Shown: positions 16,568 through 23,219 of the stretch, in pieces
Numbering within the stretch: the stretch's first letter is position 1
Layout: each line of letters starts with the position of its first letter
Notes under the pieces: generated by a model
The model's input: only the letters and a program-made list of their open reading frames with translations
What the model was told of the DNA's origin: nothing
Database searches by the model: none
Translations under genes and position numbers: made by a program
Source of the DNA: Gammaproteobacteria bacterium
Lineage (GTDB): Bacteria > Pseudomonadota > Gammaproteobacteria > JAJDOJ01
Reading direction: 5' to 3'
NCBI GenBank assembly: GCA_026984215.1
Contig: JALSSO010000122.1
Coordinates: 1 to 34,312 of the forward strand
Length of the DNA stretch: 34,312 nucleotides

Positions 16568-16900
16568 TTAGACGCAGCCCGTGGGCTTCGGGAGACCTGC
16601 GTACTTACAGGCCTGCTTGGCGGGACCGTAGGGGAACAGCTCGTACAGATACTTGCTGTTTCCCTTCTCCTTACCGAGCTTCTTGCCGATCGCCTTGGTG
16701 AGCACGCGCACGGCCGGAGCGATCTGGTACTCGTCGTAGTACTCGCGCAGGAAGTTGATGACTTCCCAGTGGTTGTCGGTCAGCTCCACGCCGTCGGCCT
16801 TGGCCATGGCGTCGGCCACCTCCGGCGTCCAATCGTTGATATTGGCCAGGTAGCCTTCCTCGTCGGTCTCGATGACCTTACCGTTCACTTCAAGAGCCAT
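16568..16900 (-). CDS. dsrC: DsrC, two-cysteine sulfur carrier
   Basis: The 110-residue protein carries both conserved cysteines of functional DsrC in its flexible C-terminal arm: Cys98 in KQACKYAG and Cys109, the penultimate residue, in PTGCV. The N-terminal MALEVNGKVIETDEEGYL and the central NHWEVINFLREYY are typical. DsrC accepts sulfur from DsrEFH (or TusA), presents it to DsrAB, and forms a trisulfide that is probably processed by DsrMK. The gene is preceded by AGGAG at good spacing before the ATG at 16900, with a 56-base gap after dsrH. The hairpin behind it suggests a level of expression different from dsrM onwards. Compare the cysteine-free paralogue at 22771. Confidence 0.96.
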   Translation of the reverse strand: MALEVNGKVIETDEEGYLANINDWTPEVADAMAKADGVELTDNHWEVINFLREYYDEYQIAPAVRVLTKAIGKKLGKEKGNSKYLYELFPYGPAKQACKYAGLPKPTGCV

Positions 16901-16956
16901 GTCTCGTTTCTCCTAAGTACGTTTTTCAAATCCATGCGCAGGATGCCGGCACGGGC

Positions 16957-17265
16957 CTACAACCATGCCTGCACGTTGTCATGGGATGTGACGAGATCGA
17001 CAAACCCGTCGTAGTCCACCACCTGGATTCCGTCGATCACCCGGTCTTCCCGCAACCCACGCGCCCGCAGGTCCGGACCCAACACATAGAACCTCACCTT
17101 TCCCAACGCCTCGGACACCTGCGCCGAAACCGCAGTGCCCTGCATGGCGGCGTAGACTCCATCCTCGAACAGGAGTACCGAGGCCCCCTCCAGGGCATGA
17201 CCCAGACAGGACTGCAAGGCCGTTCGTTCGAAGGGAGACTTGTTTACGGTGTGCAACATCGCCAT
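16957..17265 (-). CDS. dsrH: DsrH, TusB-like subunit of DsrEFH
   Basis: The 102-residue protein belongs to the DsrH/TusB family and begins MAMLHTVNKSPFERTALQSC. Cys20 is present at the position of the conserved DsrH cysteine. DsrE, DsrF and DsrH form a hetero-hexameric sulfur transferase that passes persulfide sulfur to DsrC. The gene lies 13 bases after dsrF and 56 bases before dsrC. The length is normal for the family. Confidence 0.92.
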   Translation of the reverse strand: MAMLHTVNKSPFERTALQSCLGHALEGASVLLFEDGVYAAMQGTAVSAQVSEALGKVRFYVLGPDLRARGLREDRVIDGIQVVDYDGFVDLVTSHDNVQAWL

Positions 17266-17278
17266 CGCTATGCCCCCC

Positions 17279-17686
17279 TTAGAAACTCAACAGGACGTCT
17301 TGCTCGTCCATGATCCTAGCGAGCTCCTCGCGGCTGACGAGACGAATGGAGTCCTTTTCGGCCCAGTCATCGTCCTCGTCCTCGTAGGTCAGGTGCTGGA
17401 GGTCGTCCAGGCTCAGGCCCCGCTCCTCCAGCGACTCCTTCTCCACGTAGATCTTGGTGACGTCGTAGTCACCGAGCGCGGCGTACGTGGGCGAGAAGTT
17501 CTTCATCCCGATGCCGCTGGTGTCCTGATCCTTGGTCAGCTGATACACCCCGTCGTCCAGAAACGCCAGACTCACGTCCTGGTCGAATGCAGCGCCGATC
17601 AATACCACCTCCAGCGACTCCAGGGCATAGATCGTCCCGTAAGGCGCTTTGCGGTTCACATACATGAATTTCTTGATCTCGGACAT
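17279..17686 (-). CDS. dsrF: DsrF, TusC-like subunit of DsrEFH
   Basis: The 135-residue protein starts MSEIKKFMYVNRKAPYGTIYALE and contains the DsrE-fold core LEVVLIGAAFDQDVSLAFLDDGVYQL. There is no cysteine at the active position, as expected for DsrF. It is the structural partner of DsrE and DsrH in the cytoplasmic DsrEFH sulfur transferase. The ATG at 17686 fits family length; an in-frame ATG at 17710 would overlap the end of dsrE and add residues unlike the family. The spacing from dsrE is 13 bases. Confidence 0.92.
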   Translation of the reverse strand: MSEIKKFMYVNRKAPYGTIYALESLEVVLIGAAFDQDVSLAFLDDGVYQLTKDQDTSGIGMKNFSPTYAALGDYDVTKIYVEKESLEERGLSLDDLQHLTYEDEDDDWAEKDSIRLVSREELARIMDEQDVLLSF

Positions 17687-17699
17687 CGCCTCAGCCCCC

Positions 17700-18092
17700 T
17701 CAATCTCCAAAGACCACGAGCCGGTCGGCCTTGATGCCCGCCTCGATCAACTGCCCGAGGCCCGAGATCCGGAACCGCTCCGCGATGTTGTCCGCATCCT
17801 TGCCGTGGCGCTTGGCCTCGTCGGCGTCCAGGATCCCCCGCCGCTGGGCCGCGGCCACGCACACCACCAGGTCCAGATCGTGCTCGGCGGCCAGCTCCTG
17901 CCACAGTTGGGTGATGTTGCGGTCGTCCTGTGGCGGAACGCCAAGGCGGGTGCCGTTGTACACCCCGTCGTGGTAAAAGAACACGCGAAAGATCTCGTGC
18001 CCCTTGTCCAGCGCCGCCTTGGTGAATCGATACGCCGAGTCCGAGGCCTGATGGTTGTACGGACCCTCGTTCACCATGATTGCCAATTTCAC
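17700..18092 (-). CDS. dsrE: DsrE, catalytic sulfur-transfer subunit of DsrEFH
   Basis: The 130-residue protein has the DsrE/TusD fold (KLAIMVNEGPYNHQASDSAYRF, VFFYHDGVYNG) and the catalytic cysteine at residue 78 in DLVVCVAAAQRRG, the same position as the sulfur-binding cysteine of Allochromatium DsrE. It receives sulfane sulfur and transfers it to DsrC with DsrF and DsrH. The gene lies 30 bases after dsrB and leads the dsrEFH subcluster. Its presence separates this oxidative dsr system from those of sulfate reducers. Confidence 0.95.
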   Translation of the reverse strand: MKLAIMVNEGPYNHQASDSAYRFTKAALDKGHEIFRVFFYHDGVYNGTRLGVPPQDDRNITQLWQELAAEHDLDLVVCVAAAQRRGILDADEAKRHGKDADNIAERFRISGLGQLIEAGIKADRLVVFGD

Positions 18093-18122
18093 TGCTTCAC
18101 CCCCTGAGCGGTGGTACCGACA

Positions 18123-19202
18123 TCAGAAGCGGATGTGCGTGGACGCATTCAGCGTGCGACGCGCACCCAGCCAGTTGTTGATGTGGTATTTGGTGAACGG
18201 CAGCCCGGTCTTCTCGAAAAAGCGCGGCCAGCCGATCCGCTCGATCCAATCGTTGATGCGCTCCCAGTCCTTGGCGTCCTCTTTGTAGACCTCGAGGATG
18301 CGCTTGACGATGGCCGTGGCCTCCGGCCAGCGCGGCGGATTGTTGGGAATACCCGCAGCCACCAGCTTGTGGAACGTCGGGCGGCCGCGCGCATTGGAGT
18401 GATTACCGCCGACCCAGATGGCGAGCTTGGTGTGCTCGGCATCGTTGATCTGCATCGGGGGGCACGGCGGATAGCACGCGCCGCAGCAGATGCATTTTTT
18501 CTCGTCCACCTCCAGTGAGGGCTTGCCGTTGACCAGGGCGGGACGGATGGCCGCCACGGGGCAACGGGCCACCACCGAGGGACGCTCGCAGACGTTGGCC
18601 ACCAGATCATGGTTGATCTTGGGTGGCTTGGTGTGCTGCACGTTGATGGCGATGTCTCCCTGCCCGCCACAGTTGATCTGGCAGCAAGAGGTGGTGATAT
18701 GGACGCGGTTGGGCATGTTCCAGCTTTTGAACTCCTCGTAGAGCTCGTCCATCATCGCCTTGACCACGCCCGAGGCGTCGGTGCCGGGGATGTCGCAGTG
18801 GAGCCAGCCCTGGGTGTGGGAGATCATGGTCACCGAGTTCTTGGTGCCGCCCACAACGAAGCCGGCATCTTCCAGGGCCTTGATCAGCGGCTCGACCTTC
18901 GCTTCGTCGGCCACCATGTACTCGATGTTGCTGCGCAGCGTGAAGCGCACGTAGCCGTCGCCGTACTGGTCGCCGATCTCGCACAGCTTGCGCAGGGTGA
19001 AGAGGTCCAGGATGCGCTGCGTGCCCGCACGCACCGTCCAGATCTTGTCGCCGTTCTTGGCCACATGGACCAGCACACCCGGACGGGGATCCTCGTGATA
19101 GGCCCAGTTGCCGTAATGCTTGCGCATCACGGGATGCATGTACTGGAGCCCGTCGGGGCAGCCCGACTCGATGGGCGCGCGGTGTTCGGTGTGAAGTGCC
19201 AT
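18123..19202 (-). CDS. dsrB: DsrB, reverse dissimilatory sulfite reductase beta subunit
   Basis: The 359-residue subunit shows the DsrB sirohaem/[4Fe-4S] region TTSCCQINCGGQGD (Cys173, 174, 178) with a further cysteine at 214 (ARCPVAAI), followed by an inserted ferredoxin domain with Cys237, 240, 243 and 247 (CICCGACYPPCPP). With DsrA it forms the cytoplasmic alpha2beta2 enzyme that oxidises DsrC-bound sulfur to sulfite. GGGAGAA lies at good spacing before the ATG at 19202. The gap from dsrA is 83 bases and holds a perfect hairpin. Length and motifs are complete, with no sign of damage. Confidence 0.97.
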   Translation of the reverse strand: MALHTEHRAPIESGCPDGLQYMHPVMRKHYGNWAYHEDPRPGVLVHVAKNGDKIWTVRAGTQRILDLFTLRKLCEIGDQYGDGYVRFTLRSNIEYMVADEAKVEPLIKALEDAGFVVGGTKNSVTMISHTQGWLHCDIPGTDASGVVKAMMDELYEEFKSWNMPNRVHITTSCCQINCGGQGDIAINVQHTKPPKINHDLVANVCERPSVVARCPVAAIRPALVNGKPSLEVDEKKCICCGACYPPCPPMQINDAEHTKLAIWVGGNHSNARGRPTFHKLVAAGIPNNPPRWPEATAIVKRILEVYKEDAKDWERINDWIERIGWPRFFEKTGLPFTKYHINNWLGARRTLNASTHIRF

Positions 19203-19244
19203 CTAGACTTCTCCCTATGCGTGTCTTGCTCGGATTCTTGGGAT

Positions 19245-19278
19245 GGCGGGCCGCCCACTCGAGATCGGGCGGCCCGCC
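19245..19278. repeat. Perfect 12-bp inverted repeat between dsrA and dsrB
   Basis: GGCGGGCCGCCC (19245-19256) is mirrored exactly by GGGCGGCCCGCC (19267-19278) with a 10-base loop that contains CTCGAG. It begins seven bases after the dsrA stop on the minus strand. All 12 pairs are G-C. No T tract follows, and dsrB must still be transcribed, so a processing or mRNA stability role is more likely than termination. Confidence 0.78.
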
Positions 19279-19285
19279 GGAACGA

Positions 19286-20554
19286 TCAGCCGGCCGCGGC
19301 GGCCGCCTTCTCCTCGGCCTTGCGCTTGAACCACTTCTCGGCCTCTTCGTCCCAACCGTCCATGCGGACGTAGGAGATGTTGCGCGGCTCGACCACCATG
19401 TTGGGATCGACCTCCACGCCGATGCCCTCGAGGAAGTTGGCCAGCCCGATACGCTCGATCATCTCACCGCAACGCTCGTGCTCGAGGCCGTTCTCCGCCC
19501 AGAAATCGATGACTTCCTCGGCCAGCTCCACCAGACGCTCGTAGTCCTCGTCGGTGTCCAGCTTCATGAAGGGCACGATGACGGTCCCCATCAGATCACC
19601 GATCTTCAGCGTGCGCTTGCCGCCGATCAGGATGGTTGCGCCCTTGTCGTCGCCCGGAGACAGGGCCTTGGGCATCACGTTCAGGCAGTGCATGCAGCGC
19701 ACGCAGTCGCGGTTGTTGACCTCCAACGTGTCGTCCTCGCGCAAGGCCAGGGCGTTGGTGGGGCAGCGGTTGACCACGTTGTCCAGGATGTAATCGCGGC
19801 CCTTCTTGGCGACATACTCCTTGACCGCCTCCTGGTCCACCTTCATGTCGTCACGCCAGGTGCCGATGATGGCGAAGTCCGAGCGCTCGATGGAATTCAT
19901 GCAGTCGTTGGCGCAACCGGACACCTTGAACTTGAATTTGTAGGGCAGGGCCGGACGGTGCACATCGTCGGTGAAGTTGTTGAGCAGCGTGCGATGAACC
20001 CGCATCTCGTCCAGGCACGACTGCTCGCAGCGGGCCGCGCCCACGCAGCTCATCCCGGTGCGCACACACGGGCCGGCGCCGCCCAGATCCCAGCCGTATT
20101 CGTTGATCTCGTCGAAGAAGTGCTGGGTGTTGTCGGTGTCCGTGCCGATGAACATGATGTTGCCGGTCTGGCCGTGGAAGGTGATGAGACCGGAGCCCCA
20201 CTTCTCCCAGCTCTCGGCCAGCTGACGGAGCATGTCGGTGGTGTAGTAATTGCCGGCCGGCGGCTGCACGCGCAGCGTGTGGAATTCCTTGGACTCCGGA
20301 AAGGCATGGCCGACCTCGGAGAAGCGCGGAATGATGCCGCTGCCGTAGCCGAACACCGAGACCGTACCGCCCTTCCAGTAACCCTTGCGGGTCTCGTAGG
20401 AGTGCTCCAGCTGGCCCAGCAGGCTGTTGGCCACCCCTTTGATGCGATCGTCGGGATGCTGGTCCCGAAGCCGCTTGATGCCGGAAATGAAGCTCGGCCA
20501 GGGACCCTTCTCCAGCTCGTCGAGCATCGGCGTCTCATAGTGTTTGTTAGCCAT
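19286..20554 (-). CDS. dsrA: DsrA, reverse dissimilatory sulfite reductase alpha subunit
   Basis: The 422-residue subunit has the sirohaem-[4Fe-4S] cysteines in the classic Cx5C...Cx3C order: Cys170 and Cys176 (CVGAARC), Cys214 and Cys218 (GCANDC). An inserted ferredoxin domain carries Cys264 (NRCPTNAL) and Cys284, 287 and 290 (CVRCMHC). It is the catalytic subunit of DsrAB, working in the oxidative direction here as judged by the neighbouring dsrEFH and dsrL. The ATG at 20554 (MANKHYETPML) is chosen because GAGGAG lies upstream; an in-frame ATG at 20626 has no such signal. It opens the dsr operon behind a roughly 330-base divergent control region. Confidence 0.97.
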   Translation of the reverse strand: MANKHYETPMLDELEKGPWPSFISGIKRLRDQHPDDRIKGVANSLLGQLEHSYETRKGYWKGGTVSVFGYGSGIIPRFSEVGHAFPESKEFHTLRVQPPAGNYYTTDMLRQLAESWEKWGSGLITFHGQTGNIMFIGTDTDNTQHFFDEINEYGWDLGGAGPCVRTGMSCVGAARCEQSCLDEMRVHRTLLNNFTDDVHRPALPYKFKFKVSGCANDCMNSIERSDFAIIGTWRDDMKVDQEAVKEYVAKKGRDYILDNVVNRCPTNALALREDDTLEVNNRDCVRCMHCLNVMPKALSPGDDKGATILIGGKRTLKIGDLMGTVIVPFMKLDTDEDYERLVELAEEVIDFWAENGLEHERCGEMIERIGLANFLEGIGVEVDPNMVVEPRNISYVRMDGWDEEAEKWFKRKAEEKAAAAAG

Positions 20555-20726
20555 GCGCTCTCTCCTCGAATTTGGGAACTGATCGTGTTGTCGGAATGAC
20601 TCGGCTACCGTGTCATCGCCCGTCAACCCGGGCCCGGCCGCCTTCCGATCCGGCCGCCCGCGCGCGGCGGACGTTCGAGCCGGGGCGCTCCCGGCCTACC
20701 GAATGCGGAAGTGTAGGATCCGGCCC

Positions 20727-20827
20727 GGGGGAATTGCACCCTACCTATGGGATGGCGCCCCATGGGCCATTTATCCCCTTTGGGGGGCATGCACCCATAA
20801 GGGGCATTTATCCCTGGGCGAAGACCC
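20727..20827. repeat. Degenerate 37-base-period repeat of GGG-N-CCC dyads
   Basis: GGGCCATTTATCCCC (20764-20778) and GGGGCATTTATCCCT (20801-20815) match at 13 of 15 positions and start 37 bases apart. A weaker copy, GGGGGAATTGCACCC, begins exactly 37 bases earlier at 20727 (9 of 15 matches to the 20764 copy). Between them sit shorter dyads, GGGATGGCGCCCC (20749-20761), GGGCATGCACCC (20785-20796) and GGGCGAAGACCC (20816-20827). They look like tandem binding sites for a dimeric regulator. Confidence 0.5.
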
Positions 20828-20836
20828 GGTCACCGG

Positions 20837-20842
20837 TATACT
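20837..20842 (+). promoter_or_regulatory. Candidate -10 box for the tauD-like operon
   Basis: TATACT matches five of six consensus positions and would start transcription near 20849, 34 bases before the ATG at 20883. The -35 region (about 20814-20819) is a poor match and overlaps the last ATTTATCCC repeat, a layout expected of an activator-dependent promoter. Confidence 0.4.
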
Positions 20843-20882
20843 GGACCCCTGGCCACGGTATCGCAATTTCCCCTTGAATCCG

Positions 20883-21845
20883 ATGCAGTTTTCCCCCCTT
20901 GACCAGGGCACCGCCAGCCCGTTCGATCCCGACGACGAGGCGACCTACGCACGTTGGCGCGCCGCCAAACTGGCGGCGCATCCCACCGATCCGGCCGCCA
21001 TCCGAGTGCCGGTGCAGGATCCGCACCGGCTGACCCCGGAAGAACGCGCGCGTCTGACGGACGCCTGCCGGCGGACCAACATGGCGATCTACGCGGTGGC
21101 CGACCCGCGACGGTTCGATCGGGCGGCCTTTCGGGCGCTGGCCCGCCAGATGGGCCTGATCCGTTTCGATCGCAATCTTTGCGCGGACGAGGAGGCGATC
21201 AGCGCCCTGGAGGTGCGCGCGCACGGCGCGGCCGGGGAATACATCCCCTACACGAGCCGCCGCCTGGGCTGGCACACCGACGGCTATTACAACGAGGCGC
21301 CGCGGCGGATCCGCGCCTTCGTCCTGCATTGCGTGCGCGAGGCCGCAGAGGGAGGCGAGAACGAACTCCTGGATCCGGAGATCGCCTACATTCACCTGCG
21401 CGATGAAAACCCCGCCTTCGTGCGCGCGTTGATGGCGCCGGATGCCATGCGGGTGCCCGCCAACGTGCGAGGGGGGCGGATGCTGCGGGCCGAGTTCGTG
21501 GGCCCGGTACTGGCCGTCGAGCCCGGCACGGGAGAGCTCATCCTGCGTTACACCGAGCGCAGCCGCTTCGTGCAATGGCGCGACGATCCCACAACCCGAG
21601 CCGCCATCGGGTTTCTGGCCGAGCTGCTGCGTTCGGAGATACCGTATAAGTTCCATTACCGGCTTGCGCCCGGCGAGGGACTGATCAACAACAACGTGCT
21701 GCACAACCGCAGCGCGTTTCGTGATCCCACGGCAGGCCCCGGCCGGCTGCTCTGGCGCGCCCGATCCCACGACCGTGTCGCCGGCACCTCGTGGCGAGCG
21801 ATACTCCCCACCGACCGATCAGGGACACGACCATGTTATGGCTGA
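20883..21845 (+). CDS. TauD/TfdA-family Fe(II)/2-oxoglutarate dioxygenase
   Basis: This 320-residue protein has the facial triad of the TauD family: His131 and Asp133 in LGWHTDGYYN and the distal His274 in NNNVLHNRSAF, with Arg292/Arg294 (LLWRARSH) in place to bind 2-oxoglutarate. It is longer than and distinct from taurine dioxygenase; the N-terminal 60 residues are unlike it. The substrate is unknown, though alkyl sulfonates or other organosulfur compounds are a reasonable guess from context. The ATG at 20883 lacks a clear ribosome binding site. Its last four codons overlap the start of the 63-residue gene, so it opens a plus-strand operon divergent from dsrA. Confidence 0.87.
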   Translation: MQFSPLDQGTASPFDPDDEATYARWRAAKLAAHPTDPAAIRVPVQDPHRLTPEERARLTDACRRTNMAIYAVADPRRFDRAAFRALARQMGLIRFDRNLCADEEAISALEVRAHGAAGEYIPYTSRRLGWHTDGYYNEAPRRIRAFVLHCVREAAEGGENELLDPEIAYIHLRDENPAFVRALMAPDAMRVPANVRGGRMLRAEFVGPVLAVEPGTGELILRYTERSRFVQWRDDPTTRAAIGFLAELLRSEIPYKFHYRLAPGEGLINNNVLHNRSAFRDPTAGPGRLLWRARSHDRVAGTSWRAILPTDRSGTRPCYG

Positions 21846-22024
21846 GTGAGATCCTGCTACAGCATCACGAGATCGAGACGTTCGAAGAGCTGGAGCGAGT
21901 GGTACGCGAGCACGGCCAGCGCGGCGAGCGTTTCCTGCGCATGGACGTGAAGCCCCAGTTCGAGGACACCCCCGAGGACTGGGAAGACCGGCTGGAGGCC
22001 GCCTTCACGGCGGCCCTGCGCTGA
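21833..22024 (+). CDS. Uncharacterised 63-residue protein overlapping the tauD-like gene
   Basis: The ATG at 21833 overlaps the final 13 bases of the preceding gene in another frame, a sign of translational coupling. The protein is helical and acidic with the segments IETFEELERVVREHGQRGE and TPEDWEDRLEAAFTAALR; there is no signal peptide, cysteine or known motif. An in-frame ATG exists upstream at 21791, but it would deepen the overlap. The Cas6-like gene starts 13 bases after its stop. Its position makes it a possible partner of the Cas6-like protein or the dioxygenase. I do not recognise a family. Confidence 0.7.
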   Translation: MLWLSEILLQHHEIETFEELERVVREHGQRGERFLRMDVKPQFEDTPEDWEDRLEAAFTAALR

Positions 22025-22037
22025 GGGGCACGCGGCG

Positions 22038-22727
22038 ATGTACTGGCAGGAAGACGAGGACAAACGGTCCCCACCCACCGTCCCGGACGACGTGGTGGAC
22101 GTGAGCTTCAAGGTCGCCTGCAAGGCCCTGCCACTGGATCACGCCCACGCGCTGTCCGAGGCCTTGCTGGAGGCCTTGCCGTGGCTGCGGGAGGAACCGC
22201 AGGCGGCCGTGCACCTGATCCACGGCGCGGAGTCGGGCAACGGCTGGCTGCGCCCCGAGGACCCCGAGGCCCTACTCTATCCCTCGCGACGCACCCGCTT
22301 CGCGCTGCGCGTGCCCAAGCACCGGGTGGAGGCGGCCCGGGCGCTGGCCGGCACGACGCTGGACGTGGGCGGTCACGCGGTCTCGCTGCGCGATCCGCAC
22401 GTGCGCGAGCTCTCTCCGCTGACCACGGTCTTCTCGCGACATGTGGTGAGCGAACAGTCCGAGGAGGCGGAATTCCTCGACGCCGTGGCCCGCATGCTGC
22501 GCGAGGACCTCGACATCCGTGTGCGTAAGATGGTGGCCGGGCGCGAACACATGCACCGCTTCCCGGACCGGGAGATCCGGACCCGCAGCCTGATGATCGA
22601 CGGGCTACGGGTGGAGGAATCCATCCGCCTGCAGCAGCGGGGCCTGGGACCGGGGCGGCTGCAGGGATTCGGCGTCTTCCTCCCCCATAAGGCGGTTGGC
22701 GGCGGACGGGGCGAGCCCGCAAAATAA
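22038..22727 (+). CDS. Cas6/Cmx6-like protein (type I-MYXAN family), without CRISPR
   Basis: The 229-residue protein matches the pattern I know as type I-MYXAN Cas6/Cmx6. It has VVDVSFKVACKALPLDHAHAL, HLIHGAESGNGWLRP (His59, His62), RRTRFALRVP, a GGHAVSLRDP segment and LSPLTTVFSRHVV. The C-terminal region GLGPGRLQGFGVFLPHK (about 203-219) looks like the glycine-rich loop of RAMP/Cas6 proteins. Cas6 enzymes bind and cleave CRISPR precursor RNA, with His commonly at the active site. No repeat array and no other cas gene exists in this window; the neighbours are a TauD-like dioxygenase and a DsrC paralogue. A role in processing or binding a cellular RNA is possible but unproven. Family assignment is from memory of motifs. 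Confidence 0.72.
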   Translation: MYWQEDEDKRSPPTVPDDVVDVSFKVACKALPLDHAHALSEALLEALPWLREEPQAAVHLIHGAESGNGWLRPEDPEALLYPSRRTRFALRVPKHRVEAARALAGTTLDVGGHAVSLRDPHVRELSPLTTVFSRHVVSEQSEEAEFLDAVARMLREDLDIRVRKMVAGREHMHRFPDREIRTRSLMIDGLRVEESIRLQQRGLGPGRLQGFGVFLPHKAVGGGRGEPAK

Positions 22728-22770
22728 CCCATCCCCCTTATCTTTAACCAACTTCCACGAGGAGCGCACG

Positions 22771-23109
22771 ATGGCTTTAGTGGTCGACGGCAAGGAGATT
22801 CCCACCGACGAGAAGGGCTACCTGCTCAATACCGCCGACTGGAATGAGAAGGTAGCCGAAGCGATCGCCGAGCAAGAGGGCTTGGAGCTGACCCAGGAGC
22901 ACTGGGACCTCATCAACTGGCTGCGCCGGGAATACTTCGAGAACAACCAAAATCAACCCAACACGCGGGCCATGGTCAAGGAGATGAGCAAGCAGTGGGG
23001 GCGCAAGATCACCGCCAAGGATCTCTACGCGCTGTTCCCGCTGGACCCCAGCAAACAGGGTCCCCGGGTGGCGGGACTCCCGGAGACCAAGCGCAAGGGG
23101 GGGTATTGA
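22771..23109 (+). CDS. rspA: Cysteine-free DsrC paralogue (RspA type)
   Basis: This 112-residue protein aligns along its length with the DsrC at 16568, without gaps in the C-terminal arm: MALVVDGKEIPTDEKGYL, QEHWDLINWLRREYF, LYALFP and AGLP are shared. Where DsrC has Cys98 and Cys109, this protein has Pro98 and Lys109, and it contains no cysteine at all. Proteins of the DsrC/TusE superfamily lacking both cysteines have been called RspA and proposed to be regulatory. It therefore cannot carry sulfur by the DsrC mechanism. GAGGAG precedes the ATG at 22771. It lies 43 bases after the Cas6-like gene, probably in the same operon. Confidence 0.88.
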   Translation: MALVVDGKEIPTDEKGYLLNTADWNEKVAEAIAEQEGLELTQEHWDLINWLRREYFENNQNQPNTRAMVKEMSKQWGRKITAKDLYALFPLDPSKQGPRVAGLPETKRKGGY

Positions 23110-23141
23110 CCGCCCGACACGACGCTATCCAATCGGGAATA

Positions 23142-23170
23142 GAGACGCCCCGCCGGCCGGTGGCTATATT
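23142..23170 (+). promoter_or_regulatory. Possible promoter for the 67-residue gene
   Basis: GAGACG (23142-23147) and TATATT (23165-23170) are 17 bases apart. The -10 matches five of six positions, the -35 three. Transcription would begin about 45 bases before the ATG at 23220. It lies in the 110-base gap after the rspA-like gene, so the small gene may be separately expressed. Confidence 0.35.
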
Positions 23171-23219
23171 TTCCCGACCTGATTCCGGGACCGAACGTCA
23201 AGCCGAACGAGGATCCGAG

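Larger units (their letters stand above)
20555..20882. promoter_or_regulatory. Divergent control region between dsrA and the tauD-like gene
   Basis: These 328 bases hold no convincing gene. The half next to dsrA (20555-20720) is extremely GC-rich. A weak minus-strand -10-like TACACT (20715-20710) would give a dsrA leader near 150 bases, but no good -35 accompanies it. TACCTAT at 20742-20748 matches the NarL-type heptamer TACYYMT once. From 20727 to 20827 there is a run of GGG-N-CCC dyads with a 37-base period. The plus-strand promoter candidate lies at 20837. The arrangement suits shared control of the dsr operon and the Cas6-RspA gene set. Confidence 0.55.

Noticed and set aside
20715-20740. 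Sigma-54 promoter in the dsrA upstream region
   Set aside because: A GG...GC pair is present near GAATTGCACC but the spacing is 12 rather than 10 bases.
20727-20827. Possible miniature CRISPR array beside the Cas6-like gene (period 37)
   Set aside because: Only two good copies of a 15-base element plus one weak copy; repeats are too short and variable, and the intervening segments themselves carry related dyads rather than unique spacers.
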